This document shows, piece after piece, positions 1-7,750 of a stretch of DNA of 16,084 bases; position 1 is the first letter of the stretch, and each line of letters begins with the position of its first letter. The DNA comes from Candidatus Gorgonimonas leptogorgiae (GTDB lineage: Bacteria > Pseudomonadota > Gammaproteobacteria > Pseudomonadales > Endozoicomonadaceae), in the NCBI GenBank assembly GCA_929200515.1, contig CAKNAD010000035.1, positions 1 to 16,084 of the forward strand, given 5' to 3'. The notes beneath the pieces were generated by a model. That model saw only the letters and a program-made list of their open reading frames with translations. It made no database searches and had not been told where the DNA came from. Position numbers and translations under genes: made by a program.

Positions 1-453
1 GTAATCCTCGTTGTAGTTAATCATTTCAATATTCATTGCTTCATTGTATACTAATCTTGCTCTACTGCGTAACTTGAGTTTATAAATAAAGCTTATTTCT
101 GTTTAATCTGTATAAATTAATAACAAAGTTAAATATGTGTTTTTCAGCGATTATTTGGCACTTTACACAGCATATTTGGTCACAAGTATAATCCCCTTGC
201 TCATCACTTACAAACACTGGTAATTAGATGCGTTTACCCTATAATTTAACTAAATCCAATCACTTAAAGCCCCCATAAACATTTTATTAAAACTTGAATA
301 ATACTGTAAAATAATGAACTAAATGATAATATAATAATCTATTATTATCCTCAAGTTGCTACTATTTTCATATGATGCGTAACTTGAAGCACATGATAAT
401 AGTTTTTCTATTAAAACAATTATAACTTTAAATCACTAAAAGAATTTTTTATA
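1..453. other. AT-rich non-coding spacer with a 12-base direct repeat
   Basis: No convincing gene is visible. The stretch is very AT-rich. The 12-mer TGCGTAACTTGA occurs twice in direct orientation (66-77 and 376-387), and a partial inverted relative (TCAAGTTGC) lies near 352. The end of this region must hold the promoter and ribosome binding site of the gene starting at 454, but A/T-only motifs are too common here to pick a promoter with confidence. Confidence 0.6.
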
Positions 454-1170
454 ATGAATAAAATAAGTTCGAATGATTCAATAGCAAATAATACAATATC
501 CACCGCTCCAATTAATACAAATAATAATCGATTTAAGAATGCTTACGCTTTTTCTAAAAAAGTTGTAAAATATTTACCATCAACAAGAAATTGTCTAATG
601 CTTGTGTCATCAACAGCAACTACTGCAATTAATGTACCGATTTCTTATCAAAGAGCAATTAGTGATACATCAAAAAATAACAGCTGTAATGCTGATGATG
701 CATTATCTGCAAGTTTATTATGTGGTTTGAATACAATGCTCCCAACTTTTTTATGTGTGGTGTTATATGCAATGATGGATGCTCACGATCAAAAAGATAA
801 CAACACTAGTGTTATAACTACAACCGATAACTATAATAGTAATGATTATGAAGATATTGAAAAAAGCATGATGACTGATCAGTTAATAGAAGATAAACCA
901 CTAGCTCGCACATTATTAACAAAAATAAAATTAAAATTGATAGATATAAAAAATAATCTAAAAAACATAGATAAATCTGAAGCATTTATATATTTGATAT
1001 TAATGTTTGTATTTATGATCGTTATTACTTTAAGTGAATATTTTGGCCTTTCTGACTGCGGTAAATCAATAGTACTTGCTAATGCTATAATAGCTCCACT
1101 ACTAGCTTTTGTAATGTTTTCTTTACCTGTTATGGCAATTAAAAAAATGGAAGGAATGTCTATCGATTAA
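454..1170 (+). CDS. Unrecognised multi-pass membrane protein, effector candidate
   Basis: I do not recognise this 238-residue protein. The first ~45 residues are polar and rich in Asn, Ser and Thr. Hydrophobic segments lie at about residues 84-108, 175-197 and 204-229, with a weaker one near 45-65, so three membrane passes are likely. Between the first strong segment and the last pair is a polar, acidic loop (about 110-172) that becomes basic (KIKLKLIDIKNNLK) just before the membrane. There is no signal peptide at the N-terminus. The ATG at 454 has only a weak purine-rich stretch (AAAAGAA) upstream. It converges on the Fic gene. A polar N-terminus followed by paired hairpin membrane segments is common among host-membrane-targeted proteins of intracellular bacteria, but that role is only a guess. 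Confidence 0.65.
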   Translation: MNKISSNDSIANNTISTAPINTNNNRFKNAYAFSKKVVKYLPSTRNCLMLVSSTATTAINVPISYQRAISDTSKNNSCNADDALSASLLCGLNTMLPTFLCVVLYAMMDAHDQKDNNTSVITTTDNYNSNDYEDIEKSMMTDQLIEDKPLARTLLTKIKLKLIDIKNNLKNIDKSEAFIYLILMFVFMIVITLSEYFGLSDCGKSIVLANAIIAPLLAFVMFSLPVMAIKKMEGMSID

Positions 1171-1195
1171 ATTAAATTTTTTCGTTCTGAAGCCT

Positions 1196-1318
1196 AGTAT
1201 AGCACTGCTCGCTATGATGTAGACATTAAAAGATTCTATAGAGAATAACTATTGCTAGTTATCATATGATAGAAGTAATTACTGAAAGTGTCTATGTATT
1301 AACGAGTAGCGCTATACT
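1196..1318. repeat. 123-bp imperfect inverted repeat
   Basis: The left arm (1196-1225, beginning AGTATAGCACTGCTCG) and the right arm (1289-1318, ending CGAGTAGCGCTATACT) are reverse complements at about 23 of 30 positions, and at 14 of the outermost 16. They enclose about 63 bases. The structure fills the gap between two convergent genes, so the RNA could act as a terminator in either direction, or this could be a decayed miniature element. One copy of the TGCCACGTGTATA repeat follows immediately at 1325-1337. Confidence 0.55.
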
Positions 1319-1324
1319 TTCATT

Positions 1325-1337
1325 TGCCACGTGTATA
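1325..1337 (+). repeat. Interspersed repeat end, copy 1 (TGCCACGTGTATA)
   Basis: This 13-mer with a CACGTG core occurs at four intergenic places in the window. This copy lies just beyond the stop codon of the Fic gene. Only the last 13 bases match well here; the upstream CTGAAACCTAGC part seen in the other copies is poorly preserved. Confidence 0.6.
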
Positions 1338-1346
1338 GATCAAGTT

Positions 1347-3278
1347 TTATAAAAATATTTTATTATTTATTATAGCTGGCAATGAAAAATCATGTGTTTT
1401 TTTCATGTAATTTAAAAGATATTCAAATATTTCTATTTGATGATACTCTATACTTCGATCTAGCAGATAAAGCAGCATTGAAAATGTTAATTGGCTTTTA
1501 GGGTATCGATTAAATAAAAAGATAAACATTTGTTGTTGTTTATGTATAATAGAAAATTCTAAGATATTAAACGTAATATGTAGTGGATCATTGATGATTG
1601 GATTGAGTATAATATTAGGATCTTCTTCTAGCAAATCTTTTATTATAGCTATATTCCCTAGTGCACAGTTAATGCGCATCTTTTCTGTTACTGTTATGTA
1701 TTTATTCCAGGCGGTTATTGTTGATTGAAATTTTGGTGCAGGAATGCAAACATCTAATATTTGGTGTGCTAAATTTTTAGCAGGGGTAAGTTCTAATATA
1801 ACCCAAGGATTACGTAACATCTTTATTGGCCAAATACCCATCTGATATAATAAAACAGGAAACAAAATAAAAAATAATGTTCTGCCATTAGCGTCTAAAA
1901 ATGGGTGTATTCTCTGTAATAGAGAGCAAAGACTTACTGCTAGGCTAACTTTTTGCTCTATTGTAGAGAAGTTTTTAATTTCTTTATAATATATGTCTAA
2001 TAACTGCTGACAAGTGTCATCTCTTTGTTTATAATAACAATATTGAATTTGTAGATAAAAATTATAGTCATCAATTTGTCCTATATTAAAAATAAAAGCC
2101 TTGTTGTTTGTTTGCCCGTGTAAATCTTTAAGCAATTGTTCTTTCTTTTTTGCGGTTAAACTATTATCTTGGCCTGTAGATGACTTTATTTTAAAATATT
2201 TATTCCCTTGAAATACTATTTCTTCCAACTTGATTACAACTCCTAAACTACGATATATAAAAAATTCTAATTCAAATATTCGTTGATAACTATCAAGATT
2301 AATCGCAGAATATTGAAAGTTTGTATCGCAAATTATACCTTGCCTGACTAAATTAATAAATTGATGGCCATAATTTCTAGGGATATCACAACAGTATACA
2401 GAATTTTTATTTATGGATGAAGTATAGCCACCTAGTATCGCATTAACCTCTCGTAAATTAATAAAATTAATATTACTTATTTCTTTTATTTGCTTATTCA
2501 ATAAATAGATAAATGCACGGTAACATCTTTCCATATATAGCCATTCGTTATCAAATGCATGTGCACCTAAGTCAACGATTTTATCTGGATGCTTCCTTGT
2601 GGTTGTAAATCTACTTTCTTCCTCAATAAACATTAAATCAAGAGAAATTGGATATTCTAAGAGCTGTTGAGATATAAAACTATAAATTTGTTTTTTTTCT
2701 ATAGTTAGAGGCTTTTTAGAAAGAAAATTATATATATTATCAAAGCTAGCTATTTGGAAAGTTTCGTGAGAAATAGCATTTAAATTTATATCACGACATA
2801 TCTGTAAACAATTATATGCAGATAAAATAAAATGTTTAGCATAAAATAATTGAGCTTCTGAAAAATTAGACTGTTCTAATAACTGATACGTTTTATCTAA
2901 GACTTCAAATTTTTCAGCTAATGTTAATAAAGAATCAACAAATAGTTTTTGTATATTTGTAGAGTTTATTTTAAAAAAACAAGGTTTATTTATTAAATGT
3001 ATAACAGGAAGTATTGAGTTACATGTTGAATAATAAGCATTACCAATTTGTGATTCTTTAATCGCAGTGCTTATAGATTGAAAAACATTATGAGCTTTTA
3101 ATGTGGTTATAGAATGATTAAAATCATCAATCTTGCAAACTCTGTCTGCAAGTGGTGTTTTTTTATAATTAGTAGTATTAAAGTTATCTATTTTTAAAAA
3201 TGGTAACTTTGTTGTATAGTTGTTGTTTTGAGCTACATCCGTATTACTTATCAGAAAAGACTTATTAAAAGAAATCAT
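1347..3278 (-). CDS. Fic-domain protein with ankyrin-like C-terminus (AnkX-like layout), putative effector
   Basis: Residues 458-467 read HPFLDANGRT, matching the Fic core HPFx(D/E)xNGR, with Ala in place of the usual Gly before Asn. His458 would be the catalytic base. Fic enzymes transfer AMP, phosphocholine or other phosphate-containing groups to target side chains. The 440 residues before the motif are not recognised and are mostly helical-looking. Residues ~533-625 contain helix-pair patterns such as ALGNIAIIKDLLEEDP and NILEFSIIHKQQQMFIFLFN, which resemble degenerate ankyrin repeats. A Fic domain followed by ankyrin repeats is the layout of Legionella AnkX, a phosphocholine transferase acting on Rab GTPases. 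I see no class I-III inhibitory motif ((S/T)xxxE(G/N)) beside the core. There is no signal peptide or strong Shine-Dalgarno. Substrate and chemistry are unknown; the Fic call is firm and the ankyrin call moderate. Confidence 0.85.
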   Translation of the reverse strand: MISFNKSFLISNTDVAQNNNYTTKLPFLKIDNFNTTNYKKTPLADRVCKIDDFNHSITTLKAHNVFQSISTAIKESQIGNAYYSTCNSILPVIHLINKPCFFKINSTNIQKLFVDSLLTLAEKFEVLDKTYQLLEQSNFSEAQLFYAKHFILSAYNCLQICRDINLNAISHETFQIASFDNIYNFLSKKPLTIEKKQIYSFISQQLLEYPISLDLMFIEEESRFTTTRKHPDKIVDLGAHAFDNEWLYMERCYRAFIYLLNKQIKEISNINFINLREVNAILGGYTSSINKNSVYCCDIPRNYGHQFINLVRQGIICDTNFQYSAINLDSYQRIFELEFFIYRSLGVVIKLEEIVFQGNKYFKIKSSTGQDNSLTAKKKEQLLKDLHGQTNNKAFIFNIGQIDDYNFYLQIQYCYYKQRDDTCQQLLDIYYKEIKNFSTIEQKVSLAVSLCSLLQRIHPFLDANGRTLFFILFPVLLYQMGIWPIKMLRNPWVILELTPAKNLAHQILDVCIPAPKFQSTITAWNKYITVTEKMRINCALGNIAIIKDLLEEDPNIILNPIINDPLHITFNILEFSIIHKQQQMFIFLFNRYPKSQLTFSMLLYLLDRSIEYHQIEIFEYLLNYMKKTHDFSLPAIINNKIFL

Positions 3279-3757
3279 AAATATTTATAGTTTTATTATT
3301 ATTATAGTTTATAAATTATAGTGTAAGTTGTGTGTGCATTATTATAACTTCTAAATAAAGCATTGCAAAAAAAATATATTTTGATACATTTATTGTTTGG
3401 TTTTTGTTTATATTAAATATAATTTAAGCTTTTACGGGTTAAAATAGTTCTATTTTAGCTATTTTATACTTGTTTTTATACACATTCTACCTGAAAACAC
3501 CTTTTTTCAGAGCTTAGTAAATCTTTTTCTTTAGCCCTGAAACCTAGCATTTCTATCTGCCACGTGTATATAAGTAAGCTTGTAACTGTCATGCTACTAT
3601 GACTTTTTTGTTTTTTAATCTGCATTGTACTGTTTAATAAGCTTAAAATAATTTTTAATGTAATAAACCTTTAAATTAATTTCATACTATTTATCCATAA
3701 TGAAAGATCCTTAATGTAAATTAAGAGAAATTTTTCTATGCTTATAAAGGACTATAA
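3279..3757. other. 479-bp spacer between divergent genes
   Basis: This gap separates the divergent starts of the Fic gene and the small exported protein, so promoters for both should lie here. It is strongly AT-rich. It contains copy 2 of the interspersed repeat (3537-3570). About 60 bases before that is a partner-like end, TATACACATTCTACCTGAA, near 3476-3494, so 3476-3570 may be a short element with TATACAC...GTGTATA ends. No gene or structural RNA is recognised. Confidence 0.5.
3537..3570 (+). repeat. Interspersed repeat, copy 2 (best-preserved form)
   Basis: The 34-base unit begins CTGAAACCTAGC, continues through ATTTCTAT and ends CTGCCACGTGTATA. The same order of blocks is found at 7688-7722 on this strand and at 7452-7484 on the opposite strand. 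It lies between genes in every case. Confidence 0.65.
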
Positions 3758-4153
3758 ATGACGGTGCTAAAATTTAATATTATTAAAAAAATAACTTTAG
3801 GATTATCAACCATTATTTGTACTTGTGCGTTATACGCTAATGCTAATGCAGATCAAAAAAGTATAGATAATGACGGCATTATTATATTTTATGAACAAAC
3901 ACCTATTGATGTGTTATCTGTTAATAGCAATACTGATAACATACCAAATTATAATCTTGACAAAAATACTGATGAGATTAAAGAAAGTACTATTAAGTGG
4001 CTCTTTAAAAAAAAATCAACAAGTAAAGAAGTATTTGCTGTAGTAGGTATTGCAGTAGCTTTAGGTCTTGTACTTACAGAATTTAGGCAGCCTAAAGTTC
4101 ATTCAAAAGATAAAGAAAATAAAGAACAACAAATCGAAAATACGAGCTTATAA
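3758..4153 (+). CDS. Small exported, membrane-anchored protein of unknown function
   Basis: This 131-residue protein has a clear signal peptide: a basic start (KFNIIKK), a hydrophobic stretch (ITLGLSTIICTCALYA) and a cleavage-like ANANA|DQ near residue 32. After an acidic, Asn-rich middle comes a second hydrophobic segment at about residues 92-108 (EVFAVVGIAVALGLVLTEF), then a charged Lys/Glu tail. If the signal is cleaved, the protein would be a single-pass inner-membrane protein with a short periplasmic domain. The start is supported by AAAGGA about 7 bases before the ATG. I do not recognise the family. It is flanked by spacers on both sides and appears monocistronic. Confidence 0.7.
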   Translation: MTVLKFNIIKKITLGLSTIICTCALYANANADQKSIDNDGIIIFYEQTPIDVLSVNSNTDNIPNYNLDKNTDEIKESTIKWLFKKKSTSKEVFAVVGIAVALGLVLTEFRQPKVHSKDKENKEQQIENTSL

Positions 4154-4267
4154 ACAACAATACTTGATTAATAATTCTATATTAAAAAATAAAATCCTAG
4201 TAGTCTTGCCCTTCGTAGTGGACTCTGAAAAAGATATCTTTAAGTAAAATATATATTTAATGACAAA

Positions 4268-5068
4268 TTAAATAGTTTCATTGCTACGTTTAGTAAGAAT
4301 ATCACATCCTGTAGCTGTAATTAATAGGGTGTGTTCCCATTGTGCAGAATTAGAACGGTCTTTAGTAACAACCGTCCATTGATCAGCTAACAGTTTAGTA
4401 GTTTTTTTACCAGCGTTTATCATCGGCTCTATAGTAAAAGTCATGCCTTCTACTAATTGTATATCATTTCTCCTTTCTTTATAAGCTTCAGGATAATGAA
4501 GTACTTGTGGATCTTCATGGAAAATTTCTCCTATTCCATGACCACAATAATCTTCAACAACGCTATAGCCATTATTACGTGCATGCCGTGCTATTTTGTT
4601 AGCGATATCGCTTAGATAATTACCAGGCTTTGCAACCTCGATACCTTTGTATAAACATTCTTGTGCTACCACAACTAAACGCTCATTAAAAGATAGAGCC
4701 TTATCGACAATATACATTTTACTAGTATCACCATGGTAGCCATCTTTAATTACAGTAACGTCTATGTTTACTATATCGCCTGATTTTAATGTTTTAGTTT
4801 TGCTAGGTATACCATGGCATATGACTTCATTAACTGAAATACAAGTAGCATTAGGGAAACCAGCTCTAGTAGCTGTTTGACCATAATTTAATGGTGCAGG
4901 AATAGCATTTTGTGTATTTACTATATAATCATGGCAAATACGATCAAGCTCGGCAGTATTAACACCTTTTTTTACAAAAGGGTCTATCATTTCAAGAACT
5001 TCAGCAGCTAATTTACCTGCAATACGCATTTTCTCAATGGCAGCTGAATCTTTTAGGTTGATGGGCAT
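4268..5068 (-). CDS. map: Type I methionine aminopeptidase
   Basis: This enzyme removes the initiator methionine from nascent cytosolic proteins, using two divalent metal ions. At 266 residues it matches the usual length of the bacterial type I enzyme (264 in E. coli). All ligand and catalytic residues are present: His85 in the CHGIP block, Asp103 in VNIDVTV, Asp114 in GYHGDTS, His177 in CGHGIG, His184 in FHEDP, Glu214 in TFTIEPM and Glu245 in WEHT. The ATG is supported by AAGGA about 7 bases upstream. It lies 66 bases downstream of engB on the same strand. A hairpin (5107-5129) separates them, so co-transcription is possible but may be attenuated. map is often next to rpsB in gammaproteobacteria; that partner is absent here. 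Confidence 0.97.
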   Translation of the reverse strand: MPINLKDSAAIEKMRIAGKLAAEVLEMIDPFVKKGVNTAELDRICHDYIVNTQNAIPAPLNYGQTATRAGFPNATCISVNEVICHGIPSKTKTLKSGDIVNIDVTVIKDGYHGDTSKMYIVDKALSFNERLVVVAQECLYKGIEVAKPGNYLSDIANKIARHARNNGYSVVEDYCGHGIGEIFHEDPQVLHYPEAYKERRNDIQLVEGMTFTIEPMINAGKKTTKLLADQWTVVTKDRSNSAQWEHTLLITATGCDILTKRSNETI

Positions 5069-5106
5069 GTATAATCCTTATTAGCAATAATTTAAAAAAT
5101 ACGTAT

Positions 5107-5129
5107 TACACCTTCTACCTGAAGGTGTA
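5107..5129 (-). terminator. Hairpin between engB and map (possible terminator)
   Basis: TACACCTTC and GAAGGTGTA form a perfect 9-bp stem with a 5-base loop (TACCT), just past the engB stop codon. On the transcribed strand the hairpin is followed, after about 9 bases, by a run of Ts (ATTTTTTAAA). The delay and the low GC make it a weak intrinsic terminator or an RNA-processing/stability stem. The loop and flanks share CTACCTGAA with the sequence near 3486-3494, so it could instead be a relic of the interspersed repeat. Confidence 0.5.
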
Positions 5130-5134
5130 TAAAT

Positions 5135-5722
5135 TTAACTCAATAATTGATTTAGTCTTTCAGCTAATTGGTCTATGCCCTGTCTTTTTGCAGAAGAGAA
5201 AATTTGCATGCTGATTAAATCATATTTTGCTAATCTGTTTTGTAATTGCTGAAGTTCTTTTCTAGCAACAGATGGTTTTAATTTATCTGCTTTTGTCAGT
5301 AAAATATGCAGAGGTAAATTAGCAGAAACACACCAGTTTAGCATCATTTCATCGAAAGGTTTCAGCTCGTGTCTGATATCTGTTAATAATACTAAACCGC
5401 TTAATTCTAGGCGATGTTCTAAATAAAAAGACATATCTTTTTGCCATTGGTTTTTTACTGTTGTCGATACTTTTGCATAACCGTATCCAGGTAAATCAAC
5501 TAAAAATTTATTTGTAGCAACTTGGAAGTAATTTATAAGTTGAGTCCTTCCTGGAGTTTTACTGGTTCTTGCCAATTTATTAATTCCAGTTAAGGCATTT
5601 AATGCGCTAGATTTTCCGACGTTAGACCTTCCTGCAAATGCTACTTCTTTGCCTTTATATACAGGGCACTGATCAATATTCGATGCACTTTTAAAAAATG
5701 TAGTATTACGATAGTTAAGCAC
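5135..5722 (-). CDS. engB: Ribosome biogenesis GTPase EngB (YihA/YsxC)
   Basis: This TRAFAC-class GTPase is needed for assembly of the large ribosomal subunit. At 195 residues it has the usual family length. G-box motifs are in order: G1 GRSNVGKSS (31-39), G2 TPGRT (56-60), G3 DLPGYG (76-81), G4 TKAD (143-146) and G5 SSA (176-178). The start codon is GTG at 5722: the codon immediately before it in frame is a TAA stop, so no longer version is possible. The N-terminus (LNYRNTTFF) also aligns with the E. coli protein (LNYQQTHF). It is the first gene of a likely engB-map pair. Confidence 0.96.
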   Translation of the reverse strand: MLNYRNTTFFKSASNIDQCPVYKGKEVAFAGRSNVGKSSALNALTGINKLARTSKTPGRTQLINYFQVATNKFLVDLPGYGYAKVSTTVKNQWQKDMSFYLEHRLELSGLVLLTDIRHELKPFDEMMLNWCVSANLPLHILLTKADKLKPSVARKELQQLQNRLAKYDLISMQIFSSAKRQGIDQLAERLNQLLS

Positions 5723-5879
5723 TTAGTTATCCACTATTGGTTTACAAAAAAAAAATTACTCGCACAAATAATACTAATTTTATTATTATGTAGAGTGTAC
5801 TTCAAGTAAAATTGTAACAAAGCATAAATTGAATTGAGAAAAAACACAAATGAATTAGCAATTCTTTAGTAGAGGGACA

Positions 5880-7310
5880 TTACTCTTTATCATCTCTTTT
5901 TTTGCCACAGCAATCTTTTAATTTCTTTCCAGATCCACAAGGACAACGATTTTCACCGTAGCCTCTCTTAGTAACTTTTTTGTTTTTAGCTATTTCTCTA
6001 ATAATTATAGGATGATCGGGAATTGTAAGTATAACAGGATTTAATTTTATAGGAGATCCAATTATTCTAGTTACATTATCATTTACTACTTTATCAATAG
6101 TATAATCTGTATTTTTATTTGTAGCTGGATCAATATTAAGAATATTAAGTTTGATTTCTTGCCTGATTTCTTCAATAATACCCTCAAAAGCTTCAATATA
6201 TTTAACGGGCTTTTCTAATAGCTTATCAATGTTATTTTCTGCTACAAACTTTTTAAAGTCATTCATATAGTAATCTATTTTTTTACTAGCTGCATGCAGA
6301 AGTACAGATAAGTAAAACTCATCTAATTTTATAATCTTACTGACATCTTCTTGACTTTGTTGTTCCACTGTGCTAAACATGATAAATTCCATTGATCTTT
6401 TAGCCAACGTTTGTAAATCAATATTTTTATTTTCTTGAAGCCAGTTATCTATAGGAGTGTTATTAATTATATCAGATATAGCATTATATTTTGTATTATA
6501 TTCATTATGGGTTATTGTCTTTTGAGAGTTGTTTTGTGTTTTTTTTATTAAAGTATTTAAAGTTAACTCTTTTAAGGCTGGAATGTTTTTAATTATATTA
6601 AGAAATTGCATTGCGTTACTATCATGAGAAAAATCTATTTTTTTTTGCAAAACTTCTACTATAAGAGCAAAGTTTTTTTTATTATTTGCTATATCTTCAA
6701 TAGTAGAAATTACGTCGGTTGATTTGTTATTTGCATCTGAATGCGGATTATCTAAAGCAATATTCTTTGTTTGAAATATATTTACAATGCTATTTAAAAT
6801 TTTATTAAATACTTTTTTATCTAGCGAGACAAAGTCATTAAAAAAATAAGCTTTTAACTTAAGCATGGCTAGAAGCATTATTATTTCATAGTCGGTGTCG
6901 TTATCTTTTTTATTTATCTCTATATCATCAATTGCTACTACCCGTTTTGTTTGTTTTATATTGATATTGGATACTAAATTAGTTAGAGAAAATAGTCTTA
7001 TATCTTGGTCTTTAGTATCCTGGTTACTATCTTTATTAAGATAACTAACACTATTAATATGTACTATATCCATTTCTTTAATATTATTCGCGTTAACTAA
7101 AAAATTTAATATTTCTCGTGCAAATTCATTGGTATTTATCACTCTATTAAAGGTACAATCTGTATTAGTTTTTACAGATTTAAAATAGCTGAAAGTTACG
7201 GGGGCAAAAGATTCTACAGCGTTATATTGTCCGTTTTCACTGTAATCTACATAATAATTTCTTAAAAACGCTCGATTTATTGCACAACTAAATGGTGGTT
7301 TATTACTCAT
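5880..7310 (-). CDS. Uncharacterised protein with C-terminal SEC-C zinc motif
   Basis: Only the last ~25 residues of this 476-residue protein are recognisable. CPCGSGKKLKDCCG (456-469) is a SEC-C motif with Cys456, Cys458, Cys467 and Cys468. This is the zinc-binding tail known from SecA, where it binds SecB, and found at the end of many otherwise unrelated proteins. The rest is rich in Asn, Lys and Ile, apparently helical, and has no signal peptide or membrane segment. Residues 1-60 contain a phrase (FLRNYYVDYSENGQYNAVESFAPVTFSYFKS) that looks like a compact domain I cannot name. The ATG is well supported by AAGGATG upstream. It appears monocistronic. It could be a cytosolic adaptor or a species-specific effector; neither can be shown from sequence. 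Confidence 0.75.
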   Translation of the reverse strand: MSNKPPFSCAINRAFLRNYYVDYSENGQYNAVESFAPVTFSYFKSVKTNTDCTFNRVINTNEFAREILNFLVNANNIKEMDIVHINSVSYLNKDSNQDTKDQDIRLFSLTNLVSNINIKQTKRVVAIDDIEINKKDNDTDYEIIMLLAMLKLKAYFFNDFVSLDKKVFNKILNSIVNIFQTKNIALDNPHSDANNKSTDVISTIEDIANNKKNFALIVEVLQKKIDFSHDSNAMQFLNIIKNIPALKELTLNTLIKKTQNNSQKTITHNEYNTKYNAISDIINNTPIDNWLQENKNIDLQTLAKRSMEFIMFSTVEQQSQEDVSKIIKLDEFYLSVLLHAASKKIDYYMNDFKKFVAENNIDKLLEKPVKYIEAFEGIIEEIRQEIKLNILNIDPATNKNTDYTIDKVVNDNVTRIIGSPIKLNPVILTIPDHPIIIREIAKNKKVTKRGYGENRCPCGSGKKLKDCCGKKRDDKE

Positions 7311-7451
7311 ATTTACATCCTTGTATATATCATAGTCACAACAGAATTATAGCTTATATACTCTGAAAAAACTAGTCATATGTAGTTATCAATACCGATA
7401 TTGGGGTAAAATCCTGTTATTTAAAGTTGGAATTCTTAAAGCAAGCTGGTT

Positions 7452-7484
7452 TATACACGTGGCAGACAAAACACTAGGTTTCAT
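7452..7484 (-). repeat. Interspersed repeat, copy 3 (left end of 270-bp element)
   Basis: TATACACGTGGCAG followed by ACACTAGGTTTCA is the reverse complement of the unit seen at 3537-3570, with a few differences in the middle. It faces copy 4. Confidence 0.65.
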
Positions 7485-7722
7485 GACTAAATAAAATAGT
7501 TTAATTTAAGGCAAAATACTGCCCGAATGCACCTGTATTTCAAAGTATTTTAACAATGAAGTAGAACTTTTTAATAGCCCCAGAGGGCAAAGCTTATAAG
7601 CTTTTATCCTGCGTTAGTATTTCTTGATTTAGTTTACGCTAAACCTGAGAAACACTGCCTTGACTAAAAGCTTATAATCACCACTTGCTGAAAACTTTAG
7701 CATTTCTAACTGCCACGTGTAT
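7453..7722. mobile_element. 270-bp MITE-like element with 13-bp perfect terminal inverted repeats
   Basis: The ends ATACACGTGGCAG (7453-7465) and CTGCCACGTGTAT (7710-7722) are perfect inverted repeats, and the similarity continues imperfectly for ~20 more bases inward. Inside are a 16-bp perfect palindrome, AAAGCTTATAAGCTTT (7589-7604), and a second partial copy, AAAAGCTTATAA (7666-7677). There is no coding capacity. No clear target-site duplication is visible at the flanks, so mobility is inferred only from the inverted ends and from related ends elsewhere in the window. It could alternatively be two independent repeat copies facing each other by chance. Confidence 0.45.
7688..7722 (+). repeat. 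Interspersed repeat, copy 4 (right end of 270-bp element)
   Basis: CTGAAAACTTTAGCATTTCT followed by AACTGCCACGTGTAT matches the copy at 3537-3570 across nearly its whole length. It lies ~30 bases beyond the rluD stop codon. Confidence 0.65.
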
Positions 7723-7750
7723 CTGCATGCTTTTTGCTTTGATAGAATGA

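Larger units (their letters stand above)
7311..7750. other. 440-bp spacer carrying repeats and palindromes
   Basis: No gene is seen. Most of the region is the 270-bp inverted-repeat-bounded segment at 7453-7722. The first ~140 bases should hold the promoter of the SEC-C gene. Confidence 0.6.
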
